Of a stretch of 13,568 nt of DNA, positions 5,888 through 12,195 are shown in pieces. This DNA comes from Fibrobacterota bacterium (lineage in GTDB: Bacteria; Fibrobacterota; Chitinivibrionia; Chitinivibrionales; JANQEN01): assembly GCA_030619215.1 (NCBI GenBank), contig JAUXBV010000027.1, positions 1-13,568 of the forward strand, read 5' to 3'. Position 1 is the first letter of the stretch; every line of letters begins with the position of its first letter. A program made the position numbers and the translations under genes. The notes beneath the pieces were generated by a model that was not told the DNA's origin, did no database searches, and worked only from the letters and a program-made list of their open reading frames with translations.

Positions 5888-8287
5888 CTATATCTTTAAT
5901 AAATCCTCATCTAAAACCTTGTCAAGCGTGGACAAAAGAAAGTCTACATTGTCTTTTGTAAATACCAGCGGGGGTTTGATTTTTATTACGTTGTGAAAGG
6001 GGCCGTCCGTGCTGAGAAGAATACCGCGCTCCTTCATACGGTTGATCAGGTAAGTTGCCTGTTCTGCAGCAGGCTTCCGTGTGTCGCGGTTTAATACGAG
6101 TTCAACGCCGATAAACAGTCCCAGGCCCCGCACATCTCCAATCAGAGGGTATCTGTCCATCAGATTTCTCATGCCGTCCATTAGATAGTTACCGACTTCA
6201 AGAGCATTTTTCTGCAGGTTCTTCCCGGCAATTTCATCAAGCACTGCCATACCAACTGCGCATGAAACGGGATTACCGCCAAAGGTGTTGAAAAACTCCA
6301 TACCATTGTCGAATGAAGCGGCAATTTCCGGTGTTGTAACAACAGCTGCAAGGGGATGGCCGTTACCGATAGGTTTGCCAAGTGTAACGATATCAGGCAC
6401 AACACCCTGGGTTTCGAATGCCCAGAAATGGGTACCGACGCGTCCAAAACCGACCTGCACCTCATCTGCGATACAGACGCCGCCGGCATTTCGCACATGG
6501 GAGTATGCTTCTTTAAGGTACCCTTCGGGGAGAACAACCTGGCCTGCGCAGCCCATTATCGGCTCGCAGATAAATGCCGATACATTGTTATCCTGTTTCT
6601 GAATATGCTCAATTGCTTCAGCAACATGTTGTGCATATTTTTTACCTGCCTGGGGATCATCTCTTCTGTAAAGGCCACGGTAAACGTCCGGTGTAGGTAC
6701 TTTGTGAACGTATGATGGTGTACCTGTGCCCCCGGGGCCGTCGTGCTTATAGGGGCTGATATCAACGAGGGTTGAGGTGTTGCCGTGATAGGATACATCT
6801 AAAACAATAAGGTCTTTCCGCTTCGTATGTGTTCGCGCAAGCCTCAGGGCAAGCTCATTTGCTTCACTGCCGGAGCAGACAAAATAACAGATTCGCAGGG
6901 GGTCCGGGAGCAATTCACTGAGCCGCTCAGCGTAGCGTACAATATTTTCGTGCAGGTACCGTGTGTTGGTGTTAAGCAGGGACATTTGCTCGTATGCGGC
7001 TTTTACCACGCGGGGGTTGCTGTGCCCCACACACGGGACATTGTTTACGCAGTCAAGGTATCGGCGCCCTTTTTCATCATACAGGTACTGCATGTCACCG
7101 CGCACAATAGTAAGCGGTTCCTGATAGGAGAGGCTCAGGTTCCTCCCCATAAGCTCTTGCCTGCGTGCCAGGATTTTTTTGGGGCTGATCCCGCCTGCGT
7201 CAGCGCGTTTTTCATTCAGCCGGCTGATACCTGCAGTGCCCGCCGATGGCGCCGGTGCATCGCATGCACTGCGGAATGAGCTGTGCGCATCCTGAGGGTT
7301 TTCTCCCGCAAGTTTTTCAAGAAGCTGCCAGGCAGGCTGCTCGCTGATTCTCAGGTATTCATTGTCGGGCTCAATGGTTTTCTGATATGCTGAGTTTGTA
7401 ACCGTGATGCACAGCCTGATGCAGGTTAACGGAAAAAGAACCTCTAATTCTTCCTCTGTGAGCGGTAAAGACTGATGGTAGCCTTTTACAATATGTGCTG
7501 CGGCTGCGATAGGATCGGTTTTATCCATCATCGCATAGGCCAGGGTTATTGCAAGCTCACAAATGGTATTTGTAAAAACCAGGTCCCCAAAATCAATTAC
7601 CCCTATCACTTTGCGCCGGCGGGGATCGCCATCACTGATCAGTACATTATAATCATTCGCGTCATTGTAAATCACGCTCGATCGCAGCTTTGGCAGCCTG
7701 GGGGCAACCTGAGATTCGAATTGTTCAAGAAAAATCCCCACTATTTTGCGGCGGGCAGGTTGCTCAATATAGTGCATATAATCGCGTATCCACCCTGCAT
7801 GTACCAGGTCCCATTTCAGGGTGCGATGTGCTGCGGGGTGATCAAATTTCAGCAGGGGAGTGTCTATTGTACCAAGGACATGGCCGAGGCTATGAAGCAG
7901 CTCCGGTGTATGCGGCTTAGTATATGCGAGGAGTTTGCCGGGTACGTATGTTAACAAGCGAACAAGGTGGGAAATACCATCATTCCCTGATATTGTGGTA
8001 ATAGGTTCACCTGAGGTTGTTGTCCGGACTTTTGGGATTGAAAGGGAAGGGGCTTCCTTTTCAAGTAATTCCATGACCTGGTTTTGAAGCTCAAGAAGCT
8101 CTTTTTTCTCAGCACTGTAAGCGATTTTTAATACAAACTCTTTTCCATCACCGGTTTTCAAGTGAAAATTCCGGTCACGCTCGCCGGGTAAAAGAGATGC
8201 TGAAGCTTGCAGGCCGTATTGTTCTTCGGCGATACGGCAAGCATCCTGCTCCAAAAAGTTCGGTGTTTGATATTTTATTTCAATCAT
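5888..8287 (-). CDS. Fusion of an APH-family kinase and a class III aminotransferase-fold PLP enzyme (predicted amino-alcohol kinase and phospho-lyase)
   Basis: Two enzymes are joined in 799 residues. Residues about 1-325 are an aminoglycoside-phosphotransferase/choline-kinase-fold kinase: GERDRNFHL (35-43), FVLKI with the nucleotide-binding Lys54, the catalytic loop [11 protein letters not shown] (207-217, Asp209 and Asn214) and the metal-binding DFGD (232-235). An Ala/Ser/Gly-rich linker (about 340-366) leads to a complete class III aminotransferase fold: SGSEAN (472-477), SYHGNT (499-504), ICEPIMGC (573-580), [10 protein letters not shown] (607-616, Asp608 for the pyridine nitrogen) and [11 protein letters not shown] with Schiff-base Lys638. 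Kinases related to hydroxylysine kinase are known to be fused in bacteria to homologues of ethanolamine-phosphate and phosphohydroxylysine phospho-lyases. The expected chemistry is phosphorylation of an amino alcohol, then PLP-dependent loss of phosphate and ammonia to give an aldehyde. Substrate (ethanolamine, hydroxylysine or other) is not decided. The M23 peptidase domain present in some longer fusions is absent. It begins 15 bp after copy B, so they are likely co-transcribed. Confidence 0.9.
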   Translation of the reverse strand: MIEIKYQTPNFLEQDACRIAEEQYGLQASASLLPGERDRNFHLKTGDGKEFVLKIAYSAEKKELLELQNQVMELLEKEAPSLSIPKVRTTTSGEPITTISGNDGISHLVRLLTYVPGKLLAYTKPHTPELLHSLGHVLGTIDTPLLKFDHPAAHRTLKWDLVHAGWIRDYMHYIEQPARRKIVGIFLEQFESQVAPRLPKLRSSVIYNDANDYNVLISDGDPRRRKVIGVIDFGDLVFTNTICELAITLAYAMMDKTDPIAAAAHIVKGYHQSLPLTEEELEVLFPLTCIRLCITVTNSAYQKTIEPDNEYLRISEQPAWQLLEKLAGENPQDAHSSFRSACDAPAPSAGTAGISRLNEKRADAGGISPKKILARRQELMGRNLSLSYQEPLTIVRGDMQYLYDEKGRRYLDCVNNVPCVGHSNPRVVKAAYEQMSLLNTNTRYLHENIVRYAERLSELLPDPLRICYFVCSGSEANELALRLARTHTKRKDLIVLDVSYHGNTSTLVDISPYKHDGPGGTGTPSYVHKVPTPDVYRGLYRRDDPQAGKKYAQHVAEAIEHIQKQDNNVSAFICEPIMGCAGQVVLPEGYLKEAYSHVRNAGGVCIADEVQVGFGRVGTHFWAFETQGVVPDIVTLGKPIGNGHPLAAVVTTPEIAASFDNGMEFFNTFGGNPVSCAVGMAVLDEIAGKNLQKNALEVGNYLMDGMRNLMDRYPLIGDVRGLGLFIGVELVLNRDTRKPAAEQATYLINRMKERGILLSTDGPFHNVIKIKPPLVFTKDNVDFLLSTLDKVLDEDLLKI

Positions 8288-8302
8288 AAATACTCTTAAT
8301 TT

Positions 8303-9040
8303 TTACGGTTTTTTCATATTGAAATACATCCTGATAAAAAGCCCGTATACCTCCCTGAACTTGTGGTCGCGGCTCGCGTATGGCTTGCGTTTCGGATTGT
8401 TTAATTCAACTTTCTGCCATTTTTTGATTTGATAAATGAGTTCTTTGGTGACGATTCGCATTTTCATAACATGTTCCGGTTTACTGCGCCATTTCTGAAT
8501 ACGCTTATCCGATTTTGGTGATGTGAAATTGTTTTCATACAGCGAGTCCGGTATGCGTGTAAAACCCGGCAGGGAATCTCTGGAGCAGCGCGCAGCCATA
8601 ACCAGATAAAAAAGCCCGTTGTAAAATTGCGGCAGATAAGCATCCAGGTAGAGTAGCTTACCCCAGTTTTTTCGTTGTAGATTCCTTTCGAAAATAGTAA
8701 GCGTACGAATAAAAGAGTTGCATACTTTATCAAGGCGCTCGGCCTCAAATGGTGAAAGCTTATATTCCAGCCGGGGGTATTCTTTATGAATGTGGTCTAT
8801 CTGGCGCCTGAGCGTGAACTTGATGTACCTGTCGTCAAACTCAGCGATACCCCAGCCCTCACGGTCGTTGCCGGGGAATGAGACAAACACTTCTTCAAAC
8901 CTGCCTGTCCGCCTGTCAATGCGAACGAAGAGATGCGCCAGTGGAACGGGGAACTGCTCCCGCTTCTCAATAGGGGTGAGCGTGAAAAAGAGAGCGCTGA
9001 ATAACAGTATTAAACTAACCCGCTGAGTAACTGTTTTCAA
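8303..9040 (-). CDS. Putative exported protein of an unrecognised family, copy B
   Basis: This 245-residue paralog of the protein at 4931-5719 has the same order of landmarks: EKR (25-27), HLFVR (36-40), RTG (44-46), EVF (50-52), EGW (61-63), FDDRY (68-72), RRQIDHI (78-84), Cys107, Cys152, KMRIVTKELI (193-202) and FIRMYFN (235-241). An N-terminal hydrophobic stretch (about 8-22) fits a signal peptide. The rest is rich in basic and aromatic residues and has no second membrane span. The only workable start is TTG at 9040; AAGGAA lies 16 nt upstream, too far to be ideal. Its stop is 15 bp before the kinase/PLP-enzyme fusion. That suggests one mRNA and perhaps a functional link, with an envelope protein encoded beside a cytoplasmic enzyme. 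The gene lies 103 bp after the ATP-grasp gene in the same direction. I know of no matching domain and propose no function. Confidence 0.82.
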   Translation of the reverse strand: MKTVTQRVSLILLFSALFFTLTPIEKREQFPVPLAHLFVRIDRRTGRFEEVFVSFPGNDREGWGIAEFDDRYIKFTLRRQIDHIHKEYPRLEYKLSPFEAERLDKVCNSFIRTLTIFERNLQRKNWGKLLYLDAYLPQFYNGLFYLVMAARCSRDSLPGFTRIPDSLYENNFTSPKSDKRIQKWRSKPEHVMKMRIVTKELIYQIKKWQKVELNNPKRKPYASRDHKFREVYGLFIRMYFNMKKP

Positions 9041-9143
9041 ACCTGAACCGCTTAATTCCTTTCCCCCTCCGAATGGAAAGATATGTCCCTTTCAAAAATA
9101 ATAAAAAGCAACGGGAGTATTTGCCTTGAGAGGTAAAAACTAG

Positions 9144-10160
9144 TTAGTGTGATGTTCTATAACGGGCGAGCGCCAGGTTGATGATGCGGGTTATTAATTC
9201 AGGATAACTGATACCGGCCTTTTTGGCTGCTTTTGCAACTTCATCAAAGTGGTGCAGGTCAGGGTTGGAATTTGCTTCCAGTATGTAAATTTTGCCTTTT
9301 GCAGTAAGGCGCAAATCTATCCTGCCGTAGTCCTGAATATACAGCAGGCGATATGCTTTCTTACAGACCCGTGCAACCCGGCTGGCAACTGGTTTGTCAA
9401 GCACAGAAAAATCGAATTTGATATTCCACTTTGTCCGATACTTTTTATTCCACTTTACCCGTGAGGTTGCCATTACCGGCCCATTGTTGTCGGTATCACC
9501 AAAATACAGCTCGCGTATCGGCAATACCTTCAGCCGTTTATTCCCGATAATGCTCACATAGAGCTCCCTGCCTTCGATATATTCCTCCGCAATGGCGGGC
9601 TGTTTCCAGTTGTCATGCACCCACTCTGCGCGCGCCTTCAGCTCTCCCATATTTTTTACTATTGAAGAATTTGAAATGCCGTCTGAGGCGTCTTCCATCA
9701 GCGGCTTGACAACCAGGGGATACGGGGCCTTTTTGGATACTTTAACCGTTTTGCCCAGATGCAGGATATAAAATTTTGGAACCCCTATTTTTCGCGTGCC
9801 TAGTATCTGTTTGCAGGCTGCTTTGTCACGACTCAGAAAGAGGCCCTGGGCGCCGGCACCGGTAAAGGGAATATCGAGAAGCTCAAGTAATCCTGCAATA
9901 TTCTTGTCCAGCCATCTTATATTGCGGAACTGCTCGGTAAGGTTGAATACCAAATCCGGCCTGTTTTCTTTCAGGTTTTGTATAATGGGTTCAACATCAT
10001 CGAAAATCCCGATAATTGATACTGTGTGTCCCAGCTCTTTGAGGGTTTTAATGATATGAAACTCTGTTGATTGCTCGTCCTTATATTCCTGCGAAGTATC
10101 GTAATCTTTTGGAAGTGTTGCACTATCAAGCAATACCGTTACGGAAAGGCTTTTTTTCAT
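9144..10160 (-). CDS. ATP-grasp ligase related to D-alanine-D-alanine ligase
   Basis: The 338-residue protein follows the D-Ala-D-Ala ligase plan. An N-terminal domain has VFNLTEQF (71-78) and IPFTGAGAQGLFLSRDKAACK (97-117). The ATP-grasp core has PLVVKPLMEDASDGIS (148-163, ATP-binding Lys152), AEEYIEGREL (191-200), GRIDLRL (279-285, Asp282) and ILEANSNPDL (293-302, Glu295 and Asn297 as Mg2+ ligands). Length is close to Ddl (about 300-360). The region where Ddl enzymes carry the substrate-loop YDYxxKY motif instead reads KWNKKYRTKW (236-245), and the usual 'E.N..PG' end is EANSNPDL. It is therefore likely a carboxylate-amine (amide or peptide) ligase with another substrate, not the housekeeping Ddl. 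Its ATG overlaps the stop of the metallopeptidase gene as ATGA, indicating translational coupling. No signal peptide; cytoplasmic. The product is unknown. Confidence 0.85.
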   Translation of the reverse strand: MKKSLSVTVLLDSATLPKDYDTSQEYKDEQSTEFHIIKTLKELGHTVSIIGIFDDVEPIIQNLKENRPDLVFNLTEQFRNIRWLDKNIAGLLELLDIPFTGAGAQGLFLSRDKAACKQILGTRKIGVPKFYILHLGKTVKVSKKAPYPLVVKPLMEDASDGISNSSIVKNMGELKARAEWVHDNWKQPAIAEEYIEGRELYVSIIGNKRLKVLPIRELYFGDTDNNGPVMATSRVKWNKKYRTKWNIKFDFSVLDKPVASRVARVCKKAYRLLYIQDYGRIDLRLTAKGKIYILEANSNPDLHHFDEVAKAAKKAGISYPELITRIINLALARYRTSH

Positions 10161-11173
10161 TTTTTAACCACTTTGTGAATTAATTGCGTGCTGCTGCTTA
10201 TTACCGAGGTAATAAAGGCTGTAATGTCAAACAGAGTATCCGCCCTGTTTAAATACAGGTCCATCTCATCGCAGCGCCGGGCCAGCTTCTTTATCAACCC
10301 GTCAATGTCATATTTCCTTTCACCGGTCCAGCGGGAAACGCTGTTGATAATATAGCGCTTTTGAGTCCTGAGAAACCGGGATGCCTTCATAACGTTATAA
10401 TCATCCTGTTTTGTTGAGAAGATACGAAGGAGTGCAGGGTCATAGAATCCCGGGAAATCGGTTTTAAGCCAGCGCCTCTTTCGTTCATAGTATACTGCAA
10501 GCGTTGACCTTAACCGCGAAGCTGAGAATGGTTTTTCAATTTTTTTTACCGTTGGCTCCCGGCTACTTATTTTTTTCATGAGATGATCAACGTAGTTTAA
10601 TTTTTTTATTGCCGGCCAGCCCCGGTACTTTTTTTCCCAATTGCTTGACGGATTAAGCCATACCCCAAAGGTCTCGGCAAAATCCTCTTCGGGATGCGAC
10701 TGGGCGTAATGGTCATCAAGGTGGATAACGTATCGTTTTGAATAGGGCCGGGTCTCATAACCACCTACAGAATAGCGTTTCGTATAGGAGCCAAATAACT
10801 TCCGCCACCGGGTTTTTCGATACAGCTTATATGCATGATTCAACGCATGACCCGCTTCATGGCGCAGCAGTTTCATGCACCAGGCCTCCGTCCCTCCTTC
10901 AACCTCAAGCATCATTTTCCTCTCAAGCTTGACAAGCCGCGGATGCGCAAGATAAAAAGGTATGCCAATCACCGGAATACCGTCCGGGGAGAACCATTCA
11001 TCCGAGAGATAACACGGAGGGTGGAAAGCTATTCCTTTTTCATCCAGCTCGCTGTATAGCTGCTGAATTGATTTCTCAAGTTTCGTATCTTTTATCGTAA
11101 GGTGAAGTTTGCGGATCTGTATCTGCAGTAACTCTTCATCACTTAATGGTGATAAGTCTTCAGGTTTTAGCAT
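10157..11173 (-). CDS. Putative cytoplasmic zinc metallopeptidase (HEAGH)
   Basis: The 338-residue protein has a clear zincin motif, LLRHEAGHALNHAY (102-115), with His105, Glu106 and His109. A downstream HPEEDFAETFGVWL (160-173) places acidic residues (Glu163, Asp164, Glu167) where a gluzincin-type third zinc ligand is expected. Residues 60-98 (WFSPDGIPVIGIPFYLAHP, then a basic and acidic stretch) precede the active site. The C-terminal third is helical and basic. There is no signal peptide or membrane segment, so it should act inside the cell. It is the first gene of the leftward cluster and overlaps the ATP-grasp ligase by four bases, so the two are made together. That suggests the peptidase processes the ligase product, its substrate peptide or a carrier; this is inference. 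I see no Shine-Dalgarno sequence before the ATG. The exact peptidase family is not identified, and activity is predicted only from the motif. Confidence 0.78.
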   Translation of the reverse strand: MLKPEDLSPLSDEELLQIQIRKLHLTIKDTKLEKSIQQLYSELDEKGIAFHPPCYLSDEWFSPDGIPVIGIPFYLAHPRLVKLERKMMLEVEGGTEAWCMKLLRHEAGHALNHAYKLYRKTRWRKLFGSYTKRYSVGGYETRPYSKRYVIHLDDHYAQSHPEEDFAETFGVWLNPSSNWEKKYRGWPAIKKLNYVDHLMKKISSREPTVKKIEKPFSASRLRSTLAVYYERKRRWLKTDFPGFYDPALLRIFSTKQDDYNVMKASRFLRTQKRYIINSVSRWTGERKYDIDGLIKKLARRCDEMDLYLNRADTLFDITAFITSVISSSTQLIHKVVKK

Positions 11174-11234
11174 ACGTTATATCAAATTTTAAATAGCATA
11201 TAATATAGTAATTCACAAAGTTTTCTCTATTTAC

Positions 11235-11240
11235 ATTATA
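11235..11240 (-). promoter_or_regulatory. Possible -10 element for the metallopeptidase/ligase cluster
   Basis: A perfect TATAAT on the minus strand lies about 62 bp before the ATG at 11173, in the 108-bp gap behind the Nudix gene. No good -35 hexamer is found 16-18 nt upstream, and the gap is AT-rich, so a chance match is possible. A promoter is expected somewhere here if the cluster is transcribed separately from the Nudix gene. Confidence 0.25.
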
Positions 11241-11281
11241 CTTTTTGCAAGGTTTATTGGCTATTGTTTTATGGGCTATAT

Positions 11282-11707
11282 TCAAATGGTATTATTTTTC
11301 ATATCAAGATATTTCTGAACTGCTATCTCAGTATAATGATCAATTTGAAGTTTATTTCTGTCTTTTAATAATACCCAGGTATACTCCTGCGCTTCAAAAT
11401 TCAATATTACCTCTGTAGAATCGGTTTTGCAGGCATAATCAAAGAAAATGTAATGCCTTCTCTTCCAGAACAAATCATCGTATATGAATTCCTGAAAACA
11501 GATAAACTCAATATTATATATGTCTAAATTAGTTTCCTCTTTCACTTCCCTGATCAGCGATTCTTCAATTGTTTCTCCCAGCTCAATATGGCCGCCGGGT
11601 ACTACCCATTTGTCTCTCCATTTATGTGATTTCATAAGAAACAATTTGCCCTCAGGATTGAATATTAATCCGCCTGCTGTCGGCTCCGGGAATTGTTGAT
11701 CCGGCAT
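11282..11707 (-). CDS. Nudix hydrolase
   Basis: The 141-residue protein is a single Nudix domain. The Nudix box runs from GGHIELGET (38-46) through REVKEETNL (53-61) and fits GX5EX7REUXEEXGU: Gly39, Glu45, Arg53, Glu54, Glu57, Glu58. The box's final glycine is replaced by Asn60. The Glu residues bind the divalent metal used to cleave a nucleoside diphosphate linked to another group. WVVPGGHIELGE and the length suit small housekeeping-type or MutT-like members, but substrate cannot be read from sequence. The ATG at 11707 has AAGGG 8 nt upstream. The gene lies 27 bp behind the T9SS-domain remnant and 108 bp before the metallopeptidase gene, all on the same strand. No signal peptide; cytoplasmic. 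Confidence 0.88.
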   Translation of the reverse strand: MPDQQFPEPTAGGLIFNPEGKLFLMKSHKWRDKWVVPGGHIELGETIEESLIREVKEETNLDIYNIEFICFQEFIYDDLFWKRRHYIFFDYACKTDSTEVILNFEAQEYTWVLLKDRNKLQIDHYTEIAVQKYLDMKNNTI

Positions 11708-11734
11708 GTTTTCCGCCCTTATTAAAAAAGTGAT

Positions 11735-11887
11735 TCAATTAACAAGCTTCTTTATTATCTTCCCCTGTAAGTTATAAAGCTTTATACTCAAATTATGGGA
11801 TTTAAAATCATTATCCGGTAATTGGAAATGAATTCTTGAACCATCATACTTAATATAATTTTTATCATTAATCAGTTTAGCCGGATT
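11735..11887 (-). pseudogene. Remnant of a T9SS-type sorting domain
   Basis: Read on the minus strand, the frame closing at the TGA of 11735-11737 is open for 50 codons and lacks a start codon. Its translation contains SRIHFQLPDNDFKSHNLSI followed directly by KLYNLQGKIIKKLVN. This matches the first half of a T9SS type A sorting domain and parallels RIKFNLWKDSHITLTVSDL AGRVQ in the 3318-4772 protein. The second half (the usual '..G.Y.....G.....K...V' strands) is missing, and stop codons lie immediately upstream in frame (11888-11890 and 11894-11896). It therefore looks like the eroded 3' end of a lost surface-protein gene that once read leftward into the Nudix locus. An expressed gene joined by frameshift is less likely, because I could not extend the homology upstream in any frame. 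Confidence 0.65.
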
Positions 11888-12195
11888 TTACTGTTAATCA
11901 CATTATAAGGCCTATTCTATATGTATTGAATTTATAGGTGGTTATGAATAGAAAATAGTGGATATCGTTTTCCAGATAAAAGATATATAAAGAAATTCCT
12001 TGACATGAAAACGACTATTATTTACCTTGAGAATAACTATAGTTGGTAACTTCTTTTGGGGACGGTAAAGATATTCGAGAAAATATTCAATTGTTGAATA
12101 TTTATTTGGATAGGTGCATTTAATACCACGATAGAAGGAGGGGGTTAAGAAATTAAACTATTTCATAACCAAATCATAGCCATAAGGAATGAGTA
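11888..12195. other. Intergenic region upstream of the coiled-coil protein gene
   Basis: This 308-bp AT-rich region should hold the promoter of the plus-strand gene at 12196. A perfect -35 hexamer, TTGACA, lies at 12000-12005, but the hexamers 16-18 nt downstream are poor -10 matches, so no promoter is called. A 10-bp palindrome AACTATAGTT (12035-12044), the dyad at 12081-12103 and a purine-rich AAGGAGGGGG (12135-12144) with no start codon behind it are also present. The ribosome site actually used is AAGGA at 12184-12188. Confidence 0.5.
12081..12103. repeat. Perfect 10-bp inverted repeat, candidate operator
   Basis: AAATATTCAA (12081-12090) and TTGAATATTT (12094-12103) are perfect reverse complements around a 3-base centre TTG. 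A further half-site ATATTC (12071-12076) repeats the left arm 12 bp upstream. The arrangement lies about 95 bp before the ATG at 12196 and 75 bp after a TTGACA hexamer. That is suitable for a repressor or activator site, or a small hairpin in the leader. AT-rich sequence makes chance dyads more common. Confidence 0.45.

Noticed and set aside
6181..7954. Several open frames on both strands within the kinase/PLP-enzyme gene, such as 6827-7279 and 7475-7954 on the plus strand.
   Set aside because: The 799-codon minus-strand frame has complete catalytic motifs throughout, so the others are shadows.
9144..10160. Naming the ATP-grasp protein D-alanine-D-alanine ligase.
   Set aside because: The substrate-loop motif and terminal glycine motif of Ddl are not present, and the coupled partner is a metallopeptidase, not a cell-wall or division gene.
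12135..12144. Strong Shine-Dalgarno-like AAGGAGGGGG.
   Set aside because: No start codon follows within a usable distance. The next gene uses AAGGA at 12184-12188.
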